A DNA stretch of 64,000 nucleotides from NCBI GenBank assembly GCA_910584645.1, contig CAJUAU010000001.1, positions 234,931 through 298,930 of the forward strand, written 5' to 3'. A program made the position numbers and the translations under genes. Positions 52,087 through 62,148 of this stretch are shown here, one piece after another. Positions within the stretch are counted from its first letter, which is position 1, and each line of letters starts with the position of its first letter. This DNA is from an uncultured Eubacterium sp. (GTDB lineage: Bacteria; Bacillota; Clostridia; Lachnospirales; Lachnospiraceae). The notes beneath the pieces are model-generated. The model was not told the DNA's origin. It was given only the letters and a program-made list of their open reading frames with translations, and made no database searches.

Positions 52087-52848
52087 ATGTTTACAAAACG
52101 AATTATACCCTGTCTGGATGTGAAAGACGGACGGGTTGTGAAGGGAATAAATTTTGTGGATCTCCGGGACGCCGGAGATCCCGTGTCGGTAGCGGCAGTT
52201 TATGATAAAGCGGGAGCAGATGAATTGGTTTTTCTGGATATCACTGCTTCAAGCGATGCCAGAGATATCAAAGTAAATATGGTGAGAAAGGTGGCAGAGA
52301 CCGTATTTATTCCTTTTACCGTGGGAGGCGGGATACGGACCATTGAGGATTTTAAAATGATATTGCGGGAGGGAGCTGATAAGGTATCCGTGAATTCGGC
52401 AGCGATACTGAATCCAGAGCTTGTCTCTGAGGCGGCGGATAAATTTGGGAGCCAGTGCGTTGTGGTCGCTATTGATGCCAAAAGAAGGACAGAGGGAAGC
52501 GGATGGTCTATCTACAAAAATGGCGGACGTGTAGATATGGGGATCGATGCCGTCGAGTGGGCGATGAAGGCAGAACGTCTTGGCGCCGGCGAGATCCTGC
52601 TCACAAGTATGGATTGTGATGGCACAAAGGATGGATATGATGTGGAACTGACGCGGACCATCTCTGAAAATGTCTCTATTCCGGTGATCGCCTCGGGAGG
52701 AGCCGGGAAAAAAGAACATTTTCTGGAGGTACTGACGGAGGGGAAGGCGGACGCTGTGCTGGCGGCGTCACTATTTCATTTTAACGAGCTTCAGATCAGG
52801 GATCTGAAACAATATCTGTCAGAACGAAAGATTAGTGTCAGGCTTTAA
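52087..52848 (+). CDS. hisF: Imidazole glycerol phosphate synthase, cyclase subunit
   Basis: Closes the imidazole ring and yields AICAR, using ammonia from HisH. 253 aa TIM barrel: IIPCLDVKDGRVVKG near 5 with the catalytic aspartate, FTVGGGIRT near 77, and the second aspartate in LLTSMDCDGTKDGYD near 174. IASGGAGKKEHF near 200 binds phosphate. Full length with no defect. Confidence 0.97.
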   Translation: MFTKRIIPCLDVKDGRVVKGINFVDLRDAGDPVSVAAVYDKAGADELVFLDITASSDARDIKVNMVRKVAETVFIPFTVGGGIRTIEDFKMILREGADKVSVNSAAILNPELVSEAADKFGSQCVVVAIDAKRRTEGSGWSIYKNGGRVDMGIDAVEWAMKAERLGAGEILLTSMDCDGTKDGYDVELTRTISENVSIPVIASGGAGKKEHFLEVLTEGKADAVLAASLFHFNELQIRDLKQYLSERKISVRL

Positions 52849-52869
52849 AGGCAGGCAAAGGAGAAAAGG

Positions 52870-53544
52870 ATGGCTGGTTTAACAGGAGAATGGGAAAAAG
52901 CCCTTTCAGAAGAATTTAACAAAGAATATTATAAAAAATTATTTTTATTTGTCCGGCAGGAGTATGCAAATGTGCCGGTATATCCGAAAGCGGGGGACAT
53001 TTTTAATGCATTTCATCTGACACCTCTGGAAAAAGTAAAAGTAGTTATCATCGGACAGGATCCGTACCACAATCCGGGACAGGCTCATGGGCTTTGTTTT
53101 TCCGTAAAGCCAGGAGTGGAGATTCCGCCCTCTCTGGTCAATATCTATCAGGAACTGCAGGACGATCTTGGCTGCCGGATTCCCAATAACGGTTATCTGA
53201 ATGAGTGGGCAGAGCAGGGGGTTCTGCTGTTGAATACAGTGCTTACGGTACAGGCTCATAAACCGATGTCCCACCGGGGGGTGGGCTGGGAGGAGTTTAC
53301 CAATGCAGTGATCAGAAAAGTAAATGAGATCGACCGGCCGGTGGTATTTATTCTCTGGGGTAAACCGGCACAGGAGAAGGCAAAGATGCTTGACAACCCC
53401 AGACATCTGATACTGAAGGCGCCGCATCCGAGTCCGCTGTCCGCGTACCGTGGATTTTTTGGAAGCCGTCCTTTTAGTCAGACCAATGCGTTCCTGGAGC
53501 AGCATGGGGTGGAGCCGGTGAACTGGCAGATATCAGATCGATAA
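52870..53544 (+). CDS. ung: Uracil-DNA glycosylase
   Basis: Removes uracil from DNA in base-excision repair. 224 aa family 1 enzyme: the catalytic aspartate in IIGQDPYHNPGQAHGLCFS near 60, and the DNA-binding histidine loop in APHPSPLSAYRGFFG near 185. AAAGGAGAAAAGG precedes the ATG. Next to it, 16 bases on, is the MoxR gene, so transcription may continue. Confidence 0.97.
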   Translation: MAGLTGEWEKALSEEFNKEYYKKLFLFVRQEYANVPVYPKAGDIFNAFHLTPLEKVKVVIIGQDPYHNPGQAHGLCFSVKPGVEIPPSLVNIYQELQDDLGCRIPNNGYLNEWAEQGVLLLNTVLTVQAHKPMSHRGVGWEEFTNAVIRKVNEIDRPVVFILWGKPAQEKAKMLDNPRHLILKAPHPSPLSAYRGFFGSRPFSQTNAFLEQHGVEPVNWQISDR

Positions 53545-53560
53545 AAGGAGAAGGGAAAAA

Positions 53561-54490
53561 ATGAAGAACAAGCTGGAAAAAATATTAGAGGAAGTAGGGA
53601 AGGTGATCAAGGGAAAGGATGCCGAAAAGGAGATGATCCTGGCGGCGATTCTGGCGGAAGGCCATATTTTGCTGGATGACATTCCGGGAGTGGGAAAGAC
53701 AAGCCTTGCCATGGCATTTTCCAAGGCGATGGAGATGCAGGCGAACCGGATGCAGTTTACATCGGATGTACTTCCCTCCGATGTGGTAGGATATAATATT
53801 ATAAAACCTGATGGATCCAAAGAGTATCAGAGAGGAGTCATTCTTTGTAATCTGTTTTTGGCCGATGAGATCAACCGTGCCTCTTCAAAGACCCAGTCGG
53901 CGCTGTTGGAAGTGATGGAAGAGGGGAAAGTAACAGTTGACGGTATTTCAACACCAGCGCCAAAACCTTTTGTGGTGATGGCTACTGAAAATCCGGCAGG
54001 TTCTGTGGGAACCCAAATGCTGCCGGATTCCCAGGTGGATCGGTTTATGATCTGTCTGACCCTGGGATACCCATCCCATAGCGAAGAAGTAATGATTTTA
54101 AAAGAACGGCAGGGTATCAATCCGATCAATTCTGTGATACAGGTTGTAGAACGCCAGGAACTGCTGGAGATGCAGCAAATGGTAAAAGCCATTCACTTGA
54201 ATGAGGAGATGTATGATTATATCGTGAAACTGGCGGGCGGGACCAGAACCCATTCTTCGCTGACTCAGGGCCTCAGCCCGAGAGGAACTATTGCCTTGAT
54301 GGATCTTAGCAAAGCAGTGGCTTTTATGGAGGAAAGAGATTGTGTGTTTCCGGAGGATGTCAAGAAGGCATTTCCTTATGTGGCGAGGCACCGTATTTAC
54401 CTTACTGCAAAGGCGAAGATGGAAAAGAAGGACAAAGATCAGATTATAAAAGAAGTATTGGACAGTGTGAAGGCAGTAGAAAAACGCTGA
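53561..54490 (+). CDS. MoxR-family AAA ATPase
   Basis: 309 aa. Walker A DDIPGVGKTSLA near 40, Walker B LFLADEINRASSKTQSALLE near 103, sensor VMATENPAG near 140, arginine finger region SQVDRFM near 158. MoxR ATPases act as chaperones that mature a metal- or protein-complex, typically encoded with a DUF58 protein and a transglutaminase, exactly as here. Substrate unknown. Confidence 0.93.
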   Translation: MKNKLEKILEEVGKVIKGKDAEKEMILAAILAEGHILLDDIPGVGKTSLAMAFSKAMEMQANRMQFTSDVLPSDVVGYNIIKPDGSKEYQRGVILCNLFLADEINRASSKTQSALLEVMEEGKVTVDGISTPAPKPFVVMATENPAGSVGTQMLPDSQVDRFMICLTLGYPSHSEEVMILKERQGINPINSVIQVVERQELLEMQQMVKAIHLNEEMYDYIVKLAGGTRTHSSLTQGLSPRGTIALMDLSKAVAFMEERDCVFPEDVKKAFPYVARHRIYLTAKAKMEKKDKDQIIKEVLDSVKAVEKR

Positions 54491-54524
54491 CCGAAAGCTT
54501 TTGTGACAGGACAAGGGGGATATT

Positions 54525-55604
54525 ATGTGGAAAAGCTGGCTGATCTATATTTTGAGCCTTGCAGGATATTCTCTGTTTACGATACTGTATGGTAAGCGGA
54601 GTGCCTTTATAATATTGTTTGTGATAGCTCTCGTTCCTTTGATCTATTCACTGCTGACGTATTTTATGGCGAAGCGAAGTATTAGATCTTATTTTGGGAT
54701 GGATTCAATGACGCTGGAAAAGAATAAAAAGGCGGAGATTGTTGTAACACTGGAGTGTTTATCGGAACTCTGCGTGGGAAACCGGGCACGTGTATATACT
54801 TCCGTATATAACGGAATGGGAAAAAAAATATTTCGGGGACGGAAAAAATTATATCTGACATTGGAAAAGCAGAACGCCGTATTTGAGTTTGTGCCGAAGT
54901 ACAGTGGAGTTCATAATATCATCCTGGAAAAAGTCAGAGTATACAGTGGTTTTTCTCTTTTTTGTACAACGATTCATCCAGGAGAAAGGTTATCTTTCAT
55001 GATCATGCCGGAGTACAAAGAATTTCCGGTTCAGACAGGAATTATCCAGGAAGAGAACGAAGGAGAAAGTGAGCAGTTTTCTGTGAGAAAGCCGGGCAAT
55101 GACCCATCGGAACTCTTTGATATCCGCTTATACCGGCCAGGGGATAAAATGAATCGGATCAACTGGAAATTTTCTGCGAAAAACAATACGCTTATGGTAC
55201 AGGATTATGGATTTCCCATCGCCTGTGATCTGGCAGTTTTTTTTGATGTATCAGCGGAAAAAGATCTTCAGAAGATTGAGGCTGCATTAGAAATCCTATA
55301 TTACCTGATGGTACATTTTACCCTGGCAAAGAAACTGTTTTATGTGATCTGGGGGGATAACAGAGAACAGCAGGTAACACGCAGGATGGTCTCTGACAGC
55401 GAAGATATTTATGAAGTATTTCAGGAGTTGTTCTGTGCAGATATGACAGATGGGAAGACTTGCATAGAAGACATGTACAACGTGCAGTTTGAGGGTGAAT
55501 TTTTATCCAGTAGTATTTTTATTTATGGGGGCAGGAATGATCTGGAGGAGGAGATCCTTCGGATGAAACTCCGTACGGATTTGCTGGAGCTGATACATGT
55601 GTGA
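54525..55604 (+). CDS. DUF58 domain protein
   Basis: 359 aa. Two N-terminal membrane helices (about 4-22 and 25-45), a beta-rich part, then the DUF58 signature RLYRPGDKMNRINWKFSAK near 205 and a von Willebrand A-like region (LAVFFDVSAEKD near 243). DUF58 proteins are constant partners of MoxR ATPases. Spacing to both neighbours is 30-35 bases. Confidence 0.9.
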   Translation: MWKSWLIYILSLAGYSLFTILYGKRSAFIILFVIALVPLIYSLLTYFMAKRSIRSYFGMDSMTLEKNKKAEIVVTLECLSELCVGNRARVYTSVYNGMGKKIFRGRKKLYLTLEKQNAVFEFVPKYSGVHNIILEKVRVYSGFSLFCTTIHPGERLSFMIMPEYKEFPVQTGIIQEENEGESEQFSVRKPGNDPSELFDIRLYRPGDKMNRINWKFSAKNNTLMVQDYGFPIACDLAVFFDVSAEKDLQKIEAALEILYYLMVHFTLAKKLFYVIWGDNREQQVTRRMVSDSEDIYEVFQELFCADMTDGKTCIEDMYNVQFEGEFLSSSIFIYGGRNDLEEEILRMKLRTDLLELIHV

Positions 55605-55634
55605 CCAGTGTTTGAACAGAGGGGGATATAAATT

Positions 55635-57851
55635 GTGCGCAAAAGACTACAACTCATACCATTGGTAATGCTTCTGATCTGTAGTGGGACGAGCATGTCC
55701 AGTGGTCTCTACTATTTTGAAGTAAAAGATATCATATATTTGATCCATGTTTTATTGATGGCACTGGTATATTATTGCACCAGACATTTTATTGGTGTGC
55801 GCAGGCGCAGGGAACTGTATAGCATGGGAGTATCTCTGGCGGCACTGTCTCTTTGTTTTTTTGCCCTTAGAAAGTATCTGCTTCCGGGGTTTCGGGCGCT
55901 GTATAATCAGATATCCGACAATGCGTATCTGACTGCCGGCATTGAACTTGGACAGTGGAAACATCCGGAAAGCGATTATGTGGGGCTGGCGATCTGCCAG
56001 ATCATAGCTTTGATCACCGTCCTTTCACTTTATTTCTTTGAGACAAAAAGACCGGTGGCAGTTACGTTACTGCCTTCTTTTCTGGTGTTTATTCTGCCTG
56101 TTCTCATTGATGGCGTACCCTATGAAGCGTGTATGATCGCATATGGAATGTCCTTTGTTATATATGTGGGGATGGGACGCTATGGCGGGAATGTCCTAAA
56201 ATTAATTTTTCTGTTGGTATCTGTTTTTTTGGCCGGCGGGGCGGCGGTGACCTTCTTTTCCTGGAAGGACGTGGATCCGGTGATACAGGAGTGCAGAGAG
56301 AGGATCATAGCTGGGGGAAGCGGTGTCCCGCAGCAGGGGAATGAGGCCTTTAATGAAAACAAGGATGAAAAGAAGGAACAGACCATTAACTTTGGGCAGT
56401 TCAGCCAGGTGGGATCTCTATATTATAATGGTACCGTAGAGCTCTATGTAAACAGGCTGACAGAGTTTTTTAAAAAGGATACATTATTTCTGCGGGGATT
56501 TATCGGCAATACCTTTGAGGATAATCTGTGGTATGGACCGCATATGGAAGATTCTTATGATCTCCGGGGAATGGTGTATGAGAGGGAAAGCAGCATTGAG
56601 ATTGAGAATGCCTACGATAAAGGGAATTATGTAGCCTACGCCACGAATAGTAATACGGATTGGAAATTATTTGATTTCTCGATAGAAAAGATTCCGTCCA
56701 GCTATAAAGGAAAATTTAATAAAAAGACGTTGAAGGTAGATAAGTATCTGAGAGAGCGGATCCAGGAGGAGATCCTTGGAGGTAGAGAGTTTGATACGAT
56801 CGCTAGTGTGCTCGATTTTATAAAGGATCTGTATAATAAACATTTTAAATATACTCTCAGGCCGGGAATGATAGATGATGACAAGAATGAGATCGAGACA
56901 TTTTTATTTGAGAGAAAGACGGGGTACTGTACCCATTTTGCCTCTTCTGCTGTTATGATACTGCGGACAGCGGGGATCCCGGCGCGGCTGGCTCAGGGGT
57001 ATATGATCAGTGGATACCGCATCAATTCCACTAAGAAATTCAGCGTCCGTGACAGCAATGCTCATGCCTGGGTGGAGTATTATGTGGACCAGCAGGGATG
57101 GGTGCCGCTGGATGTTACTCCCAGTTCCACGGATGCCGAAGCTCTGGCCGGGCGGAATCCCGATGACGGTCAGTCAGAATGGGACGAGGAAGCGAAGGAG
57201 ACAAAGAAGCCGAAAGTGACGGAAAAGCCGGATAAGGAAGATAAAGCAGAAGAACCAGGAGAAGACGAGGAAGATGAAGCGTCTGGGGAAGAAGGGGATC
57301 ACCTTCAGAAGGAACATAAACAGAAGGAAGCTCCCCCCAGTGAGTCCCGTATCGTTTTCCGGATGGTGCTGGTTGCCCTGCTCCTTGTATGCCTTACCCT
57401 GGCAGGTATCTGGTTCCGATATCGGTGGCATTTCCGCAGTATGAAAAAAACTTTTGCGGAGGCGGATGCCCGCCACAGGCTTATATGCCTGAATGATAAC
57501 ATGAGGGGAATCTGGCGGATGCTGGGAGTAAAGTGGGAGTACACTGACAGCAGAAAACTGATGAAGCAGATCTTACGTGAGACGCAGAAGTATTATATAT
57601 TCAATGATGCCGGGGAATTAGCAGAACTTCAGGAACAGATCCGAGGGTATGTGCTGGGGGTATACCGAAGCCGGTATAGTGCCAGTGGGATACAAGACGA
57701 GGAATATGTTCAGTTTCAGGAGTACATCACACAGCTCCTTCTCAATGTCAGAAAACAGGGAGAAGATAAATTGTGGAGAAAGGTGAAGAGGGAAAATATT
57801 ACTAAAATTTTAGTAAAGAGAGGAAGAAAAAAATGGATCAAAACAAATTAG
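55635..57851 (+). CDS. Membrane transglutaminase-like protein
   Basis: 738 aa with a GTG start. About six membrane helices in the first 220 residues, an external domain, then a transglutaminase core: cysteine in KTGYCTHFASSAVMIL near 432, histidine in DSNAHAWVEYYVD near 475, aspartate in PLDVTPSS near 492. An acidic lysine/glutamate linker (505-565) leads to a last membrane helix (about 575-595) and a cytoplasmic tail. Third member of the MoxR-DUF58-transglutaminase operon. It could act as a peptidase or cross-linker on surface proteins; which is not known. Its last 19 bases overlap the next gene. Confidence 0.9.
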   Translation: MRKRLQLIPLVMLLICSGTSMSSGLYYFEVKDIIYLIHVLLMALVYYCTRHFIGVRRRRELYSMGVSLAALSLCFFALRKYLLPGFRALYNQISDNAYLTAGIELGQWKHPESDYVGLAICQIIALITVLSLYFFETKRPVAVTLLPSFLVFILPVLIDGVPYEACMIAYGMSFVIYVGMGRYGGNVLKLIFLLVSVFLAGGAAVTFFSWKDVDPVIQECRERIIAGGSGVPQQGNEAFNENKDEKKEQTINFGQFSQVGSLYYNGTVELYVNRLTEFFKKDTLFLRGFIGNTFEDNLWYGPHMEDSYDLRGMVYERESSIEIENAYDKGNYVAYATNSNTDWKLFDFSIEKIPSSYKGKFNKKTLKVDKYLRERIQEEILGGREFDTIASVLDFIKDLYNKHFKYTLRPGMIDDDKNEIETFLFERKTGYCTHFASSAVMILRTAGIPARLAQGYMISGYRINSTKKFSVRDSNAHAWVEYYVDQQGWVPLDVTPSSTDAEALAGRNPDDGQSEWDEEAKETKKPKVTEKPDKEDKAEEPGEDEEDEASGEEGDHLQKEHKQKEAPPSESRIVFRMVLVALLLVCLTLAGIWFRYRWHFRSMKKTFAEADARHRLICLNDNMRGIWRMLGVKWEYTDSRKLMKQILRETQKYYIFNDAGELAELQEQIRGYVLGVYRSRYSASGIQDEEYVQFQEYITQLLLNVRKQGEDKLWRKVKRENITKILVKRGRKKWIKTN

Positions 57852-58474
57852 CGGCGAGAAGAAATCTTGCTGAGACGATGATCAAAAATCTGGCGAAGCG
57901 GAATATGGAAGGATATTTTGCAGAGACAAAAGAAGAGGCGGTACAGCTTATCATGGAAAAATTCCTCACGACAGGAAAGACTGTATGCTTTGGCGGTTCC
58001 ATGAGCCTGACGGAGTCTGGGCTTATGGCGGCGGTCGCAGAGGGAGATTGTGTTCTCTATGACCGGACGAAGGCGGTGACACCGGAAGAGTTAAAGGATA
58101 TGAAGGCAAAAATGATCAACAGTGATTATTTTCTTATGAGTACCAATGCCATTACAGTGGAGGGAGAGCTGGTCAACATTGATGGGAGGGGCAACCGTGT
58201 CTCTTATCTGTGTTACGGCCCAGAACATGTTATCATCCTTGCGGGGATGAATAAAGTGGTGAGTACAGTGGAAGATGGAATCCACCGGGTGAGGGATATT
58301 GCTTCCCCGCCCAATACGATGCGTCTGAATAAAAATACTCCCTGTGCCAGAACCGGGCGGTGTGGCGACTGCTACAGTGAGGATTGTATCTGCTCCCAGA
58401 TCGTAGTTACCCGGAGGAGTGGAGAAAAAAACCGGATCAAGGTAGTGCTGGTAGCAGAAGAGCTGGGATACTGA
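57833..58474 (+). CDS. LUD-domain protein (lactate utilisation LutC/YkgG-like)
   Basis: 213 aa. The N-terminal three quarters match the LUD domain: VCFGGSMSLTESGLMAA near 52, DYFLMSTNAITVEGELVNID near 100, YGPEHVIILAGMNKVV near 132. A C-terminal cysteine set (CARTGRCGDCYSEDCICSQ near 176) could bind a metal or Fe-S cluster. In Clostridia single LUD proteins like this occur without the rest of the lut operon, and their function is not settled. The start overlaps the transglutaminase gene, suggesting coupling. Confidence 0.85.
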   Translation: MDQNKLAARRNLAETMIKNLAKRNMEGYFAETKEEAVQLIMEKFLTTGKTVCFGGSMSLTESGLMAAVAEGDCVLYDRTKAVTPEELKDMKAKMINSDYFLMSTNAITVEGELVNIDGRGNRVSYLCYGPEHVIILAGMNKVVSTVEDGIHRVRDIASPPNTMRLNKNTPCARTGRCGDCYSEDCICSQIVVTRRSGEKNRIKVVLVAEELGY

Positions 58475-58478
58475 TCTT

Positions 58479-60605
58479 ATGGGAAAACGATTGTTTATTG
58501 CAGAGAAGCCCAGCGTGGCTCAGGAATTTGCGCGGGTTCTCGGTGTCAGAGGACGAAGAGGGGATGGATTTATCGAATCGGAGGATACGGTGGTGACCTG
58601 GTGTGTTGGGCATCTGGTGACGATGAGTTATCCTGAGGTATATGATCCGGTATATGCCAGATGGGCCTTTGAAACCCTGCCCTTTTTGCCGGAGCATTTT
58701 CGCTATGAAGTCATCCCAAATGTGAAAAAGCAGTTTGAGACGGTGAAGGGACTCCTTGTCCGGGATGATGTGGAAGCAATTTATGTCTGCACTGATTCCG
58801 GGCGGGAGGGCGAGTATATATACCGGCTGGTGGATCAGATGGCACAGGTTCCGGCTGCAAAAAAGAAGTACCGGGTATGGATCGATTCCCAGACAGAAGA
58901 TGAGATCCTGCGGGGGATCCGGGAGGCAAAACCTCTGACAGAATACGATAATCTCAGTGCCTCCGCTTATCTGAGGGCGAAGGAAGATTACCTCATGGGG
59001 ATAAATTTTTCCAGAGCTCTGTCTCTCAAGTATGGAGGCTGGCTTAATAACAGCGTAGAGGGAAAAAAGTGGACTTCCGTATCAGTGGGACGGGTGATGA
59101 CCTGTGTCCTTGGTATGGTGGTCACGAGGGAATGGGAGATCCGCAAATTTGTGAAGACGCCATTTTACCGGGTGATCGGCAGCTTTGCACCGCAGATGCC
59201 ACAGCAGGAAGATGCCCAGGCAGCGGGGGAAGACAAAGCTCTGCCGGCACTGGAAGGGGAGTGGAAGGTGACGGAAGAATCGAGGTACTTTCAATCGCCC
59301 AAGCTGTATAAGGATAATGGTTTCCGGGAAGAGAAGACGGCAAAGGAATTGTCCTCTTCCCTGACAGATCAGGACAGGCAGGCTGTTTTGGAAAAAATAG
59401 AAAAAAAGAAAGAAAAGAAGAACCCGCCGCTTCTGTTTAACCTGGCAGAGCTGCAGAACCTGTCTTCCAAACTGTTTAAGATCAGCCCCGATGAAACGCT
59501 CCAGGTGGTGCAGGAACTCTATGAGAAGAAACTGGTCACCTATCCCCGTACTGACGCCAGAGTGCTGAGCAGTGCGGTGGCGAAGGAAATTACCAAAAAT
59601 CTAAAAGGTCTTCAGGGATATGATCTGGCGCTTCCCTATCTCCGCCAGATCGCCCAGATGAAAAGCCATGAAAAGCTTGGGAAGACCAGATATGTGGACG
59701 ATAAGAAGATCACGGACCACTATGCCATCATTCCGACGGGGCAGGGACTGGGGGCTCTCAAATCATTGAAACCTGTGGCGGTAAAGATGTATGAGGTGAT
59801 TGTCCGGCGCTTTCTAAGTATTTTTTATCCACCGGCAGTGTATCAGAAGATCAATGTGGTGCTGGCTGTGGAAAACCCTCAGGAGGAAAAGGTATTTACA
59901 GAGCGGTTTTATACATCGGCAAAAGTTCTGGTTGAGGAAGGATTTTTAGCGGTGACGGAATATTCCTTTTCCAGCAGAAAAAAGAACAGAACACCAGAAG
60001 GCGGTGACGGGGAGTTCCAGGAACCCGGAAAGAAGGAGAAAGAAGAGGCAGAATTGGCGGGCAGTACGGAAGCTCTCCGTATGCTTCTCCCTCATCTCAA
60101 AAAAGGGATGAAGCTGCCGGTGGTCTCCATGAAGATCAAGGAAGGGGAGACTTCACCGCCAAAACGCTACAATTCTGGTTCCATGATCCTTGCCATGGAG
60201 AATGCGGGGCAGCTCATCGAAGATGAGGAACTGAGGGCGCTGATCAAAAGCAGCGGCATCGGAACCAGTGCCACCAGGGCGGAGATCCTGAAAAAATTAT
60301 TCCACATTTCATATCTGAAGCTGAATAAAAAGACTCAGATCATAACTCCTACCCTGAAGGGAGAGCTGGTGTGCGGCATCGTGAGATACGCTATTCCGGC
60401 CATGCTCAGTCCCAAGCTGACAGCCAGCTGGGAGAAGGGGCTGGGAGGCGTGGCGGAAGGCGAGATTGGCGAGGAAGAGTATATGGATAAACTCACCGGT
60501 TTTGTCAGGCAGCAGGTGGGAAAAGTAAAAGAGACAAACAATATGTCACAGCTTCGCTCATATTATAATATGGCGAAGGAATACTATCCTTTGACAAAAA
60601 AATGA
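58479..60605 (+). CDS. topB: DNA topoisomerase III
   Basis: 708 aa type IA topoisomerase, resolving DNA crossovers. TOPRIM domain: FIAEKPSVAQEFARVL near 5 and the acidic CTDSGREGEYIYR near 104. Active tyrosine in KLVTYPRTDARVLS near 350; GIGTSATRAEIL near 600 is the last conserved block. Some relatives carry C-terminal zinc ribbons; this one has none. It starts 4 bases after the LUD gene stop. Confidence 0.95.
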   Translation: MGKRLFIAEKPSVAQEFARVLGVRGRRGDGFIESEDTVVTWCVGHLVTMSYPEVYDPVYARWAFETLPFLPEHFRYEVIPNVKKQFETVKGLLVRDDVEAIYVCTDSGREGEYIYRLVDQMAQVPAAKKKYRVWIDSQTEDEILRGIREAKPLTEYDNLSASAYLRAKEDYLMGINFSRALSLKYGGWLNNSVEGKKWTSVSVGRVMTCVLGMVVTREWEIRKFVKTPFYRVIGSFAPQMPQQEDAQAAGEDKALPALEGEWKVTEESRYFQSPKLYKDNGFREEKTAKELSSSLTDQDRQAVLEKIEKKKEKKNPPLLFNLAELQNLSSKLFKISPDETLQVVQELYEKKLVTYPRTDARVLSSAVAKEITKNLKGLQGYDLALPYLRQIAQMKSHEKLGKTRYVDDKKITDHYAIIPTGQGLGALKSLKPVAVKMYEVIVRRFLSIFYPPAVYQKINVVLAVENPQEEKVFTERFYTSAKVLVEEGFLAVTEYSFSSRKKNRTPEGGDGEFQEPGKKEKEEAELAGSTEALRMLLPHLKKGMKLPVVSMKIKEGETSPPKRYNSGSMILAMENAGQLIEDEELRALIKSSGIGTSATRAEILKKLFHISYLKLNKKTQIITPTLKGELVCGIVRYAIPAMLSPKLTASWEKGLGGVAEGEIGEEEYMDKLTGFVRQQVGKVKETNNMSQLRSYYNMAKEYYPLTKK

Positions 60606-60618
60606 AAGGATGCAGAGC

Positions 60619-61284
60619 ATGAAAGAATTGACAAATCAGCAGTTATTTGAAGATAAAAATACTATTGCATGGGAGCTGATCTCCCGCTATGAATACCCCT
60701 ATGAGGTGCTTTCGGTGATCAGTGAATATATTGTGGCCCTGGGAGAGAGGCTTCCCCAAGACCGCTATGAGAAAAGAGGGGAAAATATCTGGATCGCCCG
60801 CAGCGCTTCCGTGGCGGAGAGTGCCAGCATCACAGGTCCTGTGATCATCGATGAAGAGGCTGAGATAAGGCACTGCGCCTTTATCCGCGGCAATGCCATT
60901 GTGGGCAGGGGAGCTGTGGTGGGAAATTCCACAGAGCTTAAAAATGTCATCCTGTTCGACGGGGTCCAGGTGCCCCATTATAACTATGTGGGGGATTCCA
61001 TCCTCGGCTATAGGTCCCATATGGGGGCGGGTTCCATCACCTCCAACGTAAAGTCAGATAAGACGCTGGTGGAGATCCGCTGCGGGGAGGATAAAGTAAA
61101 GACCGGATTGAAAAAGATGGGTGCTGTTCTCGGCAGCTTTGTTGAGGTTGGCTGTGGAAGCATTTTGAATCCGGGGACGGTGATCGGGAGCCATACGAAT
61201 GTATATCCCCTCTCTTCCGTCCGCGGGTATGTGCCAGGGGCAAGCATCTATAAGAAGCAGGGGGAAGTGGTGGAGAAGAGATAG
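60619..61284 (+). CDS. Left-handed beta-helix acyl/nucleotidyl-transferase-like protein
   Basis: About 221 aa. After 60 helical residues, hexapeptide repeats (SASVAESASITGPVIIDEEA, IVGRGAVVGNSTELKNVILF, GAVLGSFVEVGCGSILNPGT) give a left-handed parallel beta-helix, as in the C-terminal half of GlmU-type enzymes. The nucleotidyltransferase half is absent. Probably transfers an acyl group to a sugar; acceptor unknown. ATG 60619 fits AAAGGATG upstream better than 60610. Confidence 0.83.
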   Translation: MKELTNQQLFEDKNTIAWELISRYEYPYEVLSVISEYIVALGERLPQDRYEKRGENIWIARSASVAESASITGPVIIDEEAEIRHCAFIRGNAIVGRGAVVGNSTELKNVILFDGVQVPHYNYVGDSILGYRSHMGAGSITSNVKSDKTLVEIRCGEDKVKTGLKKMGAVLGSFVEVGCGSILNPGTVIGSHTNVYPLSSVRGYVPGASIYKKQGEVVEKR

Positions 61285-61351
61285 AATAGGGCATGTCCTT
61301 TTAACATGAAATTGGGTATACAAAAATGCGGAATCTCAAGGATATCCAACG

Positions 61352-61380
61352 TTGACAATTTTATCAAAATATTGTACGAT
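61352..61380 (+). promoter_or_regulatory. Promoter for the NifU-like/GGGtGRT operon
   Basis: TTGACA (61352-61357), 17 bases, TACGAT (61375-61380). Confidence 0.6.
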
Positions 61381-61421
61381 AATGAGAGAAAATGACGAAT
61401 AAGAAAGGAGTTACTATCGAC

Positions 61422-62129
61422 ATGATTTATTCACAGGAAGTAGAAAACATGTGCCCAGTTGCTCAGGGTGTCAACCATGGTTGTGCACCGATTCCAGAAG
61501 AAGCAAAATGGGTAAAGGCAAAAGAAGTTAAAGATATCTCTGGTTTTACACATGGTGTAGGCTGGTGTGCACCTCAGCAGGGGGCATGTAAGCTGACTTT
61601 GAATGTAAAAGAAGGTATCATTCAGGAAGCACTGGTAGAGACGATCGGTTGTTCCGGCATGACCCACTCCGCAGCGATGGCAGCAGAGATCCTTCCGGGA
61701 CGTACCGTTATGGAAGCTTTGAATACAGACCTTGTATGTGACGCTATCAACACGGCAATGAGAGAACTGTTTCTTCAGATCGTGTATGGACGTTCCCAGA
61801 GTGCATTCTCTGAGGATGGACTTGCAATCGGAGCGGGACTTGAGGATCTGGGAAAAGGACTCCGTTCCCAGGTTGGTACGATGTACGGTACACTGAAAAA
61901 AGGTCCTCGTTATCTGGAGATGGCAGAGGGATACGTAACAGCAATCGCTTTGGATGAAAATGATCTGATCATTGGTTATAAATTCGTTAGCCTTGGTAAA
62001 ATGACTGACTTTATCAAAAAGGGTGATGACCCGAACACTGCTTACGAAAAAGCATGTGGTCAGTACGGTCGTGTAGACGACGCTGTCAAACTCATCGATC
62101 CGAGAACGGATGAAGAAGTCGCAAAATAA
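61422..62129 (+). CDS. NifU-like iron-sulfur scaffold-type protein paired with GGGtGRT protein
   Basis: About 235 aa. Conserved cysteines lie in NMCPVAQGVNHGCAP, GWCAPQQGACKLTLNV and ETIGCSGMTHSAAMAAEIL; the last resembles the second cysteine block of NifU/IscU scaffolds. The middle (LGSFxVxxx and beyond) departs from standard IscU and no cysteine desulfurase is encoded nearby. AAAGGAG is 12 bases before ATG 61422. The gene is followed 19 bases later by the GGGtGRT gene, an arrangement kept in many Clostridia. Whether it assembles clusters or serves another redox role is unproven. Confidence 0.85.
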   Translation: MIYSQEVENMCPVAQGVNHGCAPIPEEAKWVKAKEVKDISGFTHGVGWCAPQQGACKLTLNVKEGIIQEALVETIGCSGMTHSAAMAAEILPGRTVMEALNTDLVCDAINTAMRELFLQIVYGRSQSAFSEDGLAIGAGLEDLGKGLRSQVGTMYGTLKKGPRYLEMAEGYVTAIALDENDLIIGYKFVSLGKMTDFIKKGDDPNTAYEKACGQYGRVDDAVKLIDPRTDEEVAK

Positions 62130-62148
62130 TAAAAGGAGGTAGCGAATA